Assembly: GCA_035582835.1 (NCBI GenBank)
Contig: JAYKAV010003376.1
Span: 1,022,372 to 1,086,371 of the forward strand
Source: Phoebastria nigripes
Taxonomy: Eukaryota > Chordata > Aves > Procellariiformes > Diomedeidae
DNA: 64,000 nucleotides
Direction of reading: 5' to 3'
The notes under the pieces are model-generated. The model was not told the origin of the DNA and did no database searches. It was given only the letters and a program-made list of their open reading frames with translations. Made by a program: the position numbers and the translations under genes. Positions 50,401 to 61,659 of the stretch are shown piece by piece (the stretch's first letter is position 1; each line of letters begins with the position of its first letter).

Positions 50401-53400
50401 AGGATATTTCAACTGCCTTGTCATGGCATTTCTGGGATACCTCAGTGAAGAGCTGCCCAGACTAAGAAACACATCCCTTTTGGTGCCAGTATAAGGTTTC
50501 ATCTCCGGAAGGTGAGGCTGACAAATTGGAACTAATCTAAGATGGTGTGGTACAGTCATCTCGCCTGCAGGGACACATTTCAGCATTTAGCTGCAGAATG
50601 CCAGCTTAAGAACAAGCTCTCAATAAAGGAAAGTTCAGGCCAAGCCTGGGGATGCACGACTTTTAAATCAAGAAGAGGGTTTTTTTTTTTTTTCCTTAGT
50701 CTAACCCCACCTCCCTGGGGATGGTAATAGGTTCAAAAGATGATAATGCTATACTGCAAACAGAGAGAGAAAAGTCAAGAAATCTCTCTTCCCAGCAATA
50801 GCTTTCCTTTATTTCCTAAAACTTTTTCACAGTTTAATCCATCAGCGAGGGTGAGATTAGTGTCATGGAGAAACTCACAAATATTTTTATTTTTTGCCAT
50901 GTTTTTTCATGAAGCTAAAGATCAAGTCATGCACCATCCCCAGCAAAAGGGGTCTTTCAATTCAGGTGAGAGCTGAGGACAAGTTACCAGCCAGAACAGA
51001 GGGCAAATGATGCTGAAGACTCACTATTTTAGCTAGGTCAACCAATGGCATCTTCCTGGGCAATTTAATTAACAAGCCCATGTGGCATAACATTTTCTAC
51101 ACACTGTGACTGCAAAGCCATTTACACTTAGAAGTACAGTAATAACAGGCTTTAAAGACTTCAAGAAAGGGATGAATCCTGTCTTCCTGTTTTGGGAGAG
51201 ACCCTACAACCTTGACCACAGTAAACAGCAGGTACCTATCATTATCCTGTATGTTAGAAAGAGCTGGGTATACTCATGTGGCAAGAAAAGGACTATGGAG
51301 GAGTTTTTTCACTGAAGAAAGAGTGCAGTGTAGTAGTCATCTTCACAGAAGGGTATGATGCTAGCAAACCAGCAAACAACAGCTAGCACTGCAAGCAGGA
51401 GCAATCCCAATTAGCCACTCGGTACTTTGGCTTGCAGGTGAATTTGCGCTCTGAAGGCTCCACTTCTCTGCACCTAACCCCTCCGACACTTGTACCCAGA
51501 CAACTCTGACCTCTTGTAATGTGTTTTGCCCCTGATTTTTCATTTCTCAGCTCTTTTCAGAAAGAAACAGGTGAAAGCAAAAATTAAATGTTCTGATTTC
51601 TAGTCAGTCAGTCAGAAATTTCACTGGAAATAAAGTCTAGTAGAGGTAATTTCACCAACTCTCTTGGTTTATGTACGTAAGTAATAGCTGTTAAGAGGTA
51701 GAACCGTACTAGTTCACTTTCTATTAAAAGATTTATGCTCTAAGATTACAATCAAATTGCAACTTTTGTCCATTTATTTTTAAAAAATACTTTTTAAAAT
51801 TGTGTATAGACCTTCCAAACATTCTAAATTAGAGGGGATGCTTAACCACCCCTTTAAGTCACATAAGACACCTTGTCTTTTCATTCCTAACTGTATGGGT
51901 CCACAAACACACTTCTGAAACTCTTGCATATACTTGAATAAATCAGTAAAGTTTAGCACCCTGTTTCCATGCTTCCTGATACACTGGGCATTGACGTTCA
52001 TTTCCATGAGCATTTCTTTTAGAGCCGCCTGAATGTACACCCAACATATAAACAACCTTCCTCACAGATGTGTCTGTGCCGTGAGCACTTGTGCTTTATA
52101 GCTGTGATATTAAACTCACTTCTTGCTGGTTATGAACATTTCACCACAAGAAAGTCCCTTTAGAGCCACAACCCATTTGGTCTGTTCTCTTGAGAATGAG
52201 CAACCATTTATAGATAATAGACAATTCTTGGCATTATTGTTGCAGTTTTGGCTTAAACTCCTAAACCTCAGTTCACAAGCACTCAGAACAAAAGAACAAG
52301 GATTTGGGGGAAAAGCAAAAGACCCAAACCCTTGGTGAAAGTCCTGCCTCCCCAAAAATGACAATGAAGAAAATCCCATCAGCCAACTGTTACCATATCA
52401 TCCTGGGTAAATGAGTGGTTAGTTCCTGTTTTGATCCCAGGAGAACTAGTATATCCCATCACTTCTAGGAGAACTGCTGACATACTCAGGCTTTTAATGG
52501 TGCCCACTGTGCCTGGGATTTCAGAGGACAGCAAAGTGCATCCGACAGTATACTTTGCCAATCGTACAAAGCTGTGTACTAGTGGGGTAAAAAAATCTCT
52601 CTCACACTGGCAGGAGATCAATTTACAAACTCAAGCATGAGGTTTAATTACCCATTTCATTATCTTAGCTTGCATAGCTCCGAATGTGAACCTTCAATGA
52701 ACCAAAGAAATAGTCACTAGCTGCTGCTTTGAGAAAGAGGGAGAGAACAGGAAGTTGAAATGCCTAAAACTGCTCTTGCTGCATATGGCACCACAGACCT
52801 TGTTTGCAAAAGCAGGGAGATTGTCCCCAGCCAATAGATCTGTGTTATACCATGCTACATGGAAGACTTCTGAAAGTCCTGTTTATGTGCTCATCTGAAC
52901 AAAGACCAAAGAGATGAAACAGACTTATCTAGCCAATCACAGAGAAGCCTCAGAGTTAAATTTTCAAATACTAGCAATTGATCCTTTGAGATTTTTTTAA
53001 AATTCATCCAGTAAATTCAAGCAAATAAATTGTGATGTGCTTGTGGATTTTGTATGAGCAGGAAATAAAGTGTTTGCTGTAAATTATTCACTCAGCACTA
53101 GTTAACTACAACGCTGGCACATTACTAGGCTTTTTAATATTCTTCTCAAGATAATAGGTAGCATTTTGCTTATTACCCTCATTTTTAAGTTATTAGTTAC
53201 ATTAGGCCTTTTGTAAATAAAGTGAAGAATTGCAAGAAAATCAAATGCTTTTCCAACTACCTCATTAAAAGTCTCTTTAGTTCAGGAGGGTTGAAAATTC
53301 TGCATATCATGAAAAGCTAAAACAATAGTATACCATCAGGCTCAGCAATTCCAAATGAATTCACATGCCCTTTCATAATACCTGGGTTCCCAAAAGGCAT

Positions 53401-54740
53401 TTCAAGTTATGAGCCATATGCATGCCTGCAAAGCTGCATGCCTCTCAAAAAGTATAAATAATAGCGCAGGAGAAAAACCTACAGGGCAAGGGAATTTATG
53501 GGGGAAAACGAAAGCTACTTAATTGCAACTGGAGTTGCCTACGTGCAGGGCACCTGGAACAGAGTAAAGCAAGGTAGTATCAGATTCTAGAGCCATTTTA
53601 GGGCTTTATTCCTGTAAGGTGACATAACCTTTATGATAAATTTCTAGTGCTGTCAGACGCCACTACTGCAATATTGCTCCTTGGTTTTGGATTTGCCAAG
53701 AGTTGAGGGAGTATCAGTGTAGCTGGAAGGAGACCATGTGTCCTCAGAAGTTTCACTTATAAAACACGTATATAAGCACTGTTGAAATCACCCACACAAT
53801 TCCCTGCTATTTCAGTTTAGTAAGTAGCAAAGCACAGGAGGGCTAAGAAGCACATATCAAAACAAAGAACAGAGGCAGAAGCACCATTTTCTGCAACTTC
53901 TAGCTTCTTCCTCAGTGGTCTCCTCATCCACACAATAACCCAGTCCTATTCTGCTTAGCAATGCAATACCTAATTAGATCAAAGCTCAAGGTAGCCTGGC
54001 TACAGTGTGTATTGTGTTATTTAGTCTTGCGCTGTAAGCAAAACCACATACAGTATTATTACATTTCTCAGGGGCTTCTCCAGAGAACTATGTGGTACGT
54101 GTAATTGCCCCCACAAACAAATCATCAACTAATCAACTGCTTTTCATTATCACCTCCAGCACCACATTTATTTTGTAAATAAATGCATTAAGAGCGAACA
54201 ATTTCAGGGAAAACAAAAGATTATCTGAATACGTTCTCAACAGAGGAGGTGGTAAAGTAGTAATTCAAATACTAAAATGAAGCAAAATTAGCATAGGGTG
54301 GAATGATTATTCCATTCCATGTATCCCTATCTATTACAGTACAATAATAGACTGAAATCTGTGACTTTAATGGATGATCTGGGTAGTTGAAGGGAACTGT
54401 GATTGACTGACACATTTACATAAAGGCTGATGAGCAGCATAATGAATGCATTCATAAAACACAGCTAAGGTCTAACTCTAAGCTGACTTTAACTCCCACA
54501 CCTAGAGGAGNCTTGCAGAGCAGATACCCTACTATCTTGGAGAGTTGCTCTCTACCTCCTGAAGCAAGCAAATTTGCCATTGAGCCCCCTTCCTCGACAG
54601 GAGCTTCAGGAAGCATACGGCCACATGAGCACCTCCAGTTTAAGAGGAATGAATTGAAACAAACCATACAAGATTCAGTGACAAAACAGTGCAGGCTGTA
54701 TAAGGTAGATATAACAATACACAGATTCATACTCCACACC
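47480..54740. other. Unassigned intronic stretch with a GC-richer patch
   Basis: About 47500-48330 is richer in G and C than its surroundings and holds the longest open frame of the window (47377-47958, plus, 193 codons). Its protein (Ser, Pro and Thr rich, no motif) is not one I recognise and it lacks supporting gene structure. The rest (48340-54740) is AT-rich unique intron, with a T run at about 50680-50692. Nothing else is supported. Confidence 0.55.
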
Positions 54741-54744
54741 ATAC

Positions 54745-54859
54745 CTGTAATTTCCTAGGTATACTCCATCAGGATTGAGCATGGGTGCAATCTTGAAGAC
54801 CAGGTGGTCTCTCAGTACTTTTGCAATAGGATGCTGGCTCACAAGGAAATCAATTACAC
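54745..54859 (-). CDS. AGBL4: AGBL4 (cytosolic carboxypeptidase 6) internal coding exon, 115 bp
   Basis: Read on the minus strand, this exon follows a pyrimidine-rich acceptor (tttttctcag) and ends at a donor (AG then gtatgg). It encodes 37 full codons with two split codons at its ends. The peptide starts GVIDFLVSQHPIAKVLRDHL, continues VFKIAPMLNPDGV, and ends YLGNY plus the first two bases of an Arg codon. The PMLNPDGV block and the GNYR that follows are diagnostic of M14D cytosolic carboxypeptidases. The FLVSQHPIA stretch matches CCP6 better than my memory of CCP1, CCP2, CCP3 or CCP5. CCP6 is known as a cytosolic zinc metallocarboxypeptidase that trims glutamates from polyglutamylated tubulin and other proteins. 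The split Arg is probably the substrate-carboxylate-binding residue, which is inferred by alignment to carboxypeptidase A. No stop or frameshift is seen, so the gene looks intact here. The preceding exon, which should carry the HPGE zinc motif, was not found between here and the right edge. Confidence 0.92.
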
Positions 54860-55348
54860 CTGAGAAAAATGAAAGAAGAGTTTGAAGAGGTGGGTTTATG
54901 ACATCAATGATTTCCAGATATCTATCTGAAATTTCACATAGAAAAGATTAGAATGATCATTCCTCTTGGTTCCTGGCACTCCTCCTGCTTCCAATAGAAC
55001 AAACCACTTGCAATCACGTAGCACCTGCCATCTTCTAAAAACTCCAGAAATAAGAACCTTAAGGTTAAATACCTTAGTCCATCCTCATGATACAAGTACA
55101 ATATGGCTACATGATCAGACACAATCAAGTTTCCACAGAGGGAGAAGTTACTGCTCATCAGCTGAGCCACAACAACAAAACATTGCTCCTCCTAAGTGGT
55201 GAAATGAAGTAAAACCTACTANTTTAAGCCTAGCACCTTACATACCCAGCATGCATACATGGGCACATACTGCAGCTCAGCTAACAAGTGGCAATGTGTT
55301 GAGCTGAGGCACCTCAAATTTGTCTGAGCATATACCCAGACCTACCCT

Positions 55349-55412
55349 TGACATATGAACACATGAGTTGACATATGAACACATGAGTTCAGATCATATG
55401 AGTTCAGATCAT
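55349..55412. repeat. Compound tandem repeat: 20 bp x2 then 15 bp x2
   Basis: The 20-bp unit tgacatatgaacacatgagt occurs twice head to tail (55349-55368 and 55369-55388). The 15-bp unit atgagttcagatcat occurs twice at 55383-55397 and 55398-55412. The second array starts inside the last copy of the first. All copies are identical, which implies recent duplication. Confidence 0.92.
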
Positions 55413-55514
55413 CTGCATGTATAAAGAGGTATAAAATGCCTCACTAACACTGGGAGAGTTACATAAACTCTGTACCAGGCACAGGGAAACTGTGGGATTA
55501 ACAGACTGGAATTT

Positions 55515-55580
55515 ATAAGGTCAGATTCTTCACTTCCTTTACACCCGTAAAACCCAGGAGTAACTCCACCTCATCAGTGA
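55515..55580. repeat. Ancient repeat ('gtaaatccagagtaactcca' type)
   Basis: The segments aaggtcagattcttcacttc and ctttacacccgtaaaaccca ggagtaactccac match 'gaccagattctgctctcagt tacaccagtgtaaatccaga gtaactccatt' at most positions. Confidence 0.6.
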
Positions 55581-55959
55581 AGCTCCTTTAATGTGGAACC
55601 AAGGCAAGTGACAGGGGAACTAGAACCTAAATGTCCTTCCTTCGAGCACAGTCACAGCACCAGACCCCGCAGGAGCTCCTGCCTCTGGGCCTTGTGCTCA
55701 GGGAGCGACTAAACATCTCCTTGCTCCAAGGCTGGTGCTGGGGCAGGAGGCAGGCAGTCTGGCAGTTAAATTCATTGCTTATTCCTCCACTGAGTTGGTA
55801 CTGACAGAAATAGCTTCCAGGAATNAATGTCGAGATAAATTGAGTTCCTGTGTAATCTCAGGACACCCACAGATAGGTCATGACAATTTGCTATTTATTG
55901 TAAGGTCCATCCTGTGATGCAGGAACCATTTACTGAATTTCCCCAGAATAAATCAATCA

Positions 55960-56165
55960 CTACGCTCTAGTAACAGGATAAAATTAAGCAGAGAAAAATT
56001 AAGGCTGATCATCAGTAAAATTTCACTAATGGCAAGCTCTATTAGACTGTGGAATTGTCTCTCCAGGGGAAGAGTGGAACCCCGTCATCAGAAACGTTTA
56101 ACACTGGACAGGGCAAAGCCCTAGGGAATAGATATAACAAGCAACAATTCAGCACAGAAGAGATG
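55960..56165 (+). mobile_element. Ancient CR1-like 3' fragment
   Basis: The segments ctattagactgtggaattgt, ctctccaggggaagagtgga and cccgtcatcagaaacgttta follow the order of the CR1 3' region ('attaggcagtggaacagtct cccaggggaagtggtggagt ccccatcacttgaggttttt'). The likeness is clear but diverged by roughly a third. It lies on the plus strand, antisense to AGBL4. No terminal octamer repeat is preserved. Confidence 0.6.
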
Positions 56166-58139
56166 GCATGGGCTAACTAGCTGACTTCAAAAAAGCTGAC
56201 TTTAGACCTGATTTTTTGTGATGCAATCAAAATCTTTAAAAACAAACTAAAACCCGTGTACGTGCCATAAACAATACACTTGTTTATAGCTTGGCTGAAA
56301 CATACATTAAAGATGGGACCAAAATTTCACATTCTTTACAACTCCTTCATTTAGCCTATTTCCTAAGGCCCATTTTGTATTTCAAATACTAACAAAACTG
56401 AACCTATGCTGCTGTTGGAATGAATTCTAATTTGCTGAGGCACATGGGGAAAAATGAGGCTTCTGAAATGTCTAAGATGATCAAGGTATAATTGACTCTA
56501 AACATCAGCAATTTTTTCATCTATTAGTGACTAATCCTGAAGAAGAGAAAGTCCCTTTCTGTAACCAGGTCTTCCACTTGAGAAGAGACTAAACCTGAAT
56601 TTCTGAGGCAAATTAGCATATACATAATTATATTGCTCAGGAAATGTTTCTGCAATTACCGCCTCCCAATGAAGGAACTGAACATCGATCTGCTTTTTGG
56701 CTGTTGTTGTGTCTTTTGTTCATTATACAACAGCAAGAACACGAAGAAACGACAGGGACACAGTTGGATCCTGAATAACCAGGTTTCCTAACTGTATGCA
56801 AACACGAAAGGCTTAGCAATGTTCAACTGCTGCTCTAACTGTTTTCTGGCAGTGTCTAAAACATAATCCACAGTACGCACACCTGGAGGGCTCAAAACTA
56901 CTTAAAGGGACACAATCCTACACTTAGTCCATGGCTTCTCAAGACACTATGCTGGTTTTAGTTTTAAAGAGCTTGCAACTAGACTCAAAACATCACATCA
57001 GTTTGTGTTTTCTAAAATACTTGGAAGAGTTAACTATTCAGAAATCAGTATGTCCAGAACATACTTTATCCTAGGTCAGGTATGATCTTTCAAAGCAGCC
57101 ACAACGAAAGTGGCATAAATATCACATTGGGTACATGATCATCACTTCACCAAAGACCTTGGTGAACAGTTTTGCCATGAGATCTGGCAGTGTACCAAGC
57201 GTGTACTTGTGACAGCTCTTCATGCAGCAGGGAGGACCACAAATACCTCAGGGATAACACGACTGCTTTTCATTCAGGAGGTAACCCAAGAGCCCAAACT
57301 CTCAGAGCTTTGCTCTGGCTGTAACTGTGCCAGGGAAGAGGCTTGTCCAGGTTCTGCTCATTTTGCTCCTGTTATTGGTGCAGCATCACTCACAGAGCTT
57401 GGCAAAGGCATCTTGGCAACTAGAAGCTACAGTTTTCAGCTTCACGCAGGGAATTATTATTCCCTAACCAAGAACATGCTATGACGTGGAAGGCTGTGTA
57501 TAAACACGTAATGGGTGAGCCTCTGCTCTGCACGATTCACTGTTGCACCAGGCACACCACACTAAAGAGAAGAGACTGACCTTGGGCATCCAGCAGCTTG
57601 GTGGCAAACAAGACCCAGCATTTCCCAATGTATCACAATCTATTAGGGGGTACTGCAGCCAAGTTCACCCAATCCAAAGAGATTTACTGTATTTTCTTAT
57701 TTAGGAGACAGTTAATTAAATCTGAAGAAGTCTTACCCCATGATAAAAATACAAAGCAAGAGTTAAAAATAACTGACTCGCAGAATTCTAACCTGGAAGT
57801 AAAGGCAGTTCCAAGGAACATAAGAGAAGCATCAGATGAAAGCATNCCTCTACGTATACAAACCTCACCAAGAAATTATTGTAAGCATCCAAATAATCAA
57901 TACAGTTAACAAATAACTTTGTCTTTCAGAAGAACCCAATAGTCCCTGGATCAATAACATTTAAAGTAAAAAGACAGATACCAGACTATTAAAAAAATAC
58001 CATCATAGAGAACTTGGTCATCCTGTTAATAAATCAATACAAACTAAATTTTACAGCCTCTATAATCAGCAAGAGACGTATCAGTGTATCTCATTAGGCT
58101 GGGGTTAAGAATTTGGCAGCAACCAAAGCCCATTTAATA

Positions 58140-58470
58140 TCATTTATTTCAAGGCAGACATGGCAATACAACAGATGCCCTAATTTATTTGTTGATCTTT
58201 GTATTAAAATAACAGTTTGCTGGTAAACAGGAAGGGTAATGATGCCAGTCACCCTTGTTAGTGGCTAATAATTGCTTAATTTGTCCACTAATTGACCTGT
58301 GCTACTGTTGAAGCACTGGATCGTGTTGCAGGGCATGAAGTAAACAAGGCCACTGTAATGTTACTTTAGAGAATGACTTCTGGAAATAGAACTACTTATT
58401 GCTATAAATTTTCTCTTCACAGATGAGCAGATTAATTGGTCTGCCAATTAGTCTGCTATTAAAGAAAAAA
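58140..58470. promoter_or_regulatory. Candidate conserved non-coding element, TAAT-rich
   Basis: The block has several homeodomain-type cores: gctaataattgcttaattt, cactaattgacc, gattaattgg and ccaattagtc. The last two form a near-perfect inverted repeat (arms 58430-58439 and 58444-58453, one mismatch, 4-bp spacer). It lacks repeats, low complexity and long frames. The style is that of intronic vertebrate enhancers, but conservation was not tested and this is inference only. Confidence 0.3.
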
Positions 58471-60617
58471 AGGGCTGCCCACAAATTGGTTGGATCTTCG
58501 AACCGCAGCCCCAGTTTGGGTCAAATGAAATAATCCAATCTGAATTAGTCACATCAGCTATGAAAAATAAGACAAGTATTATTTAAAAACAAATCTCTGT
58601 GGCTGGAGATCAAGGAAAATAGCCCAATAACTAAATATTAGCTCTTCAAGTTACTTTAAAATAAAATGCAGAACATGATGGAATGGGCCTACTCAGGCAC
58701 ATTACAGTATGGAAAAGTTCTCCAATTAAAAGAAGCAAAACAATATAGATTATTTTTGTATCATCCTTTCTGGAAAGTAATTAAAATCATTGTTTTTCAA
58801 ATAATAATGTGCAATTATAGATGCTGCCTGGAACCAGAACAGCTCAGAAATCAGCATTCAGCCATGACATAAGAAGAGGCTTATCCATAGTCCACTAAAA
58901 ATCAACCAAAGTCTTTACATTAACTTAAGGAGCTTTTCATAGTTGTGAGGGAAAGGAGAGAAAGAATCAAAAACAAGGAAAAGGGAAAACAATGCTGACA
59001 ACTGCGAGTCATTAGATACACAGTCACAACGGCTCCAAAAATTTTAGCATTTTTTTACCAGTCTTTCTTGGTAAACACAGCTTCACTGAAACTGTGCTAA
59101 ATCAGGACCAAATCGCCTCTACTCTGTGTCACTTCTCTGTCATTATTCTTTCTCAAGGCTAAACACACTTTCTCAAACTTCTGCAGCTCAGCACCTCTCA
59201 CCTACTCCAACACCAGATCCTGCGGCATCTCTCTGCCCACCCTAATCCAGCTCAAACTACCTACTGGTGCTTCACAAGCACGTTGATCGTTCCCTCTCCC
59301 ATAACATGTCAAAGAAACCTTCTCTGCTCACATTATTTCCACTGTTCTGTCTGGGTGTTTCCTCGAGCAACTGCCTTAAACTCTGTTTAAACTTCCTGCT
59401 GTCTCTAACATGACCTCTCCACATTTGCTCCTTCCAAAGAAAAGCCTGTCTTATCCCCTGTTTCTCCGTTACCACATCCTTTCACTCTCAGTCTGACAAT
59501 ATGTTTAATTGTATAACTATATAATACATTTGCCCTGCTCTTATTACTGAAAATCTAATCACCACAGATCCTAATGCAATACGGCAACTGCTAATGCAAA
59601 CATATCCTGGACTGTGTCTAGTATATGCCAAGAAAGAAGTGATTTATATTTTTAGACCCATTTTCTAACACTGAATAGCTGCTGGTCTCCTGCAGTCAGC
59701 TCACCGTAGCCTGCAGGTTAAAGAGAATATAACAATTAGGCTCTAACAACAATAGGATATATTCATTGGAAAACAAATACAAGGGAGTCCTGAGTGCTTA
59801 TGATTATATAAAACTATTGAAATGTTCTGTTAAAGGAGACTGAAACCAATGTAAAAGACACTATACTTACTCTTTTGTGGAGAGTAGGAAAGCGAAAATG
59901 TGGGTTGGGCTTTTTGGAGAGGTTATTTAATGTGATGGTGAAAAAAAATACCAGACGATAGGGCCAAGCAGCTACAATATTCTATCTCCACAGAACAAGT
60001 ACAGCACAAACAGTAAAAAACAGTGAGCCACTGCCATGCCACCATTTGTCTGTGAAGAAACTCTCTTTTGGCAAAGAGGCCCTTGTCTGTTCAGCCTTTG
60101 CCCTTTCTCGTGGGGCTGCAGAAAAAAAGCAAAACAACAAAACCAAACATGAAAAAGGCAGATGGACAGTCTTCTCCATCCCAGCATGGTGGGAAAGGTG
60201 TCACACTCACACTGAACCCTACTCGGCTCAGGTCACAGCAATGCCATGCCAGCGTGGTCTCTACAGAATACATACCTGTGCTTTCAGTGCAGCCCCCAGC
60301 ACAGGCCAATAGATAGAAATGATCCAATAATGTCTTAGCCTGAAGTGTTTCCAATATTCAACACAACAGCAAGAAGAAAAAAAAAAAGGCATGTGAATGG
60401 TGATAAATGAGCAGAGCTGACTCACAGCAGGGTTATTGACATGATCTAACATCATGCTGTCACTGAAATTATCCCTACAAAAGATCATCGCATAGCATAG
60501 CACTGTGATCCATAAGCACAAGATCATTGCAGATGCTGACTCTGCTCCTTCTTACAGTGCTGCTCCTCCTCTTCTTAATGTGTAAAAACAGACTGCCAAA
60601 CTCAACTGTTTGGTCTT

Positions 60618-60650
60618 TTTGGGTTTTGGGTTTGTTTTTTTTTTACACTT
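60618..60650. repeat. G/T-rich low-complexity tract
   Basis: The sequence ttttgggttttgggtttg tttttttttt repeats GGG and T-run units. It is followed by ggggggg at about 60669-60675. Confidence 0.8.
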
Positions 60651-61608
60651 TTTAGAAACATGTTTATTGGGGGGGACACACAAGGGGGCGCACATTGATT
60701 CTAACATCAATACAGAAAGAATTTATAGATTTGGAATGCTTTATTAATTGGTTTCCTTGTCTTTCCAAAGGTCCCTTTGGAATCCATGGCAAAAACAAAG
60801 TTTACTTCATCAAAATTATAAAAATAATATGGGTGATGAAGGAGCACTGCAAAACTAAAACAGGCACCTGGTTACAGTGTTAGATGAAGGAAAATTTGTT
60901 GCCTGAAGTATATCAGTCAACGGTTTTCAGTTGCCAAACCTGATGTATATCTGCATGCATAGGCGCCTCTCTGAGTAGTTACTGCAATTAAGTGAGAGTG
61001 GGAAGATCCAGAACACTGGCCGTTTTTCATTAACTCCCTCTCTGGCCATCCTCAGTACACACAAAAGTGCAAGGGAATTGCTTGCACTCAGAGAGGGATG
61101 CAGTATCATGCACAAAACCTTAGTGAGTATTCATCAGATCCTACCTTTCAGCTCAGCCTCTGCTCCTCCTGTTTACTCTATGCTGATGCTCAAATTTCAT
61201 CTAACTTTCCCCCAGGATAGGCTCAGAGGGGGCCTGCACAGGCCTGCAGGTGCCACATGATGAAAAACAATCAAGTTCTTAGAAAACGCAGAGAAGTTAA
61301 CAATTTTTCCCAGTGGTTCCCTTGGACGGGAAGCTCTCAAGGGAGACAAGAGCTAAACACAATTACCCGTGACAAAACAGATAGGAGCCAGCAAGGCAGG
61401 TGAGACAGCGTTAGGAAGGATGCAGTAGGTGAACCAGATACATTCCTGGTTATGGTTCATCTAAAGTGTCTCCAACTAGACAAGTAAATATTTCAGTGCT
61501 AAGCAAGATCTCGTTACTTGAGTGTGGTTGGTTGAAAGCACCCTAAAAAGTCTTTAGGCCCCTGTGGTCATTTCAGTTATTTTTACTCTGCAACCATCAA
61601 TGCTATTG

Positions 61609-61655
<47 letters not shown>
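61609..61655. repeat. Poly-A run, 47 bp
   Basis: This is an uninterrupted run of 47 A on the plus strand (T on the AGBL4 sense strand). I looked for a retrocopy body before it and flanking direct repeats and saw neither, so it is listed as a simple homopolymer. Confidence 0.95.

Positions 61656-61659
<4 letters not shown>

Larger units (their letters stand above)
14562..54744 (-). other. AGBL4: AGBL4 intron, complete, 40,183 bp
   Basis: This intron lies between the two recognised exons, which define its ends (gtatgg donor on the right, gtgcag acceptor on the left). AGBL4 is known in other vertebrates for very large introns, so the size is unremarkable. It contains one CR1 3' end, a possible L1/Tx1-type relic, several MIR-like and other ancient repeats, a 64-base C run, a 61-base N gap and various simple repeats, all listed separately. 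The open frames inside it are short, overlap on both strands and lack recognisable domains. I looked for BEND5, which is nested in AGBL4 in mammals, by its protein motifs and saw no exon of it. Confidence 0.88.

Noticed and set aside
54452..54758. Open frames on both strands next to and partly over the edge of the AGBL4 exon
   Set aside because: The minus frame contains an unresolved base, is read in intron sequence after the donor, and encodes no carboxypeptidase motif.
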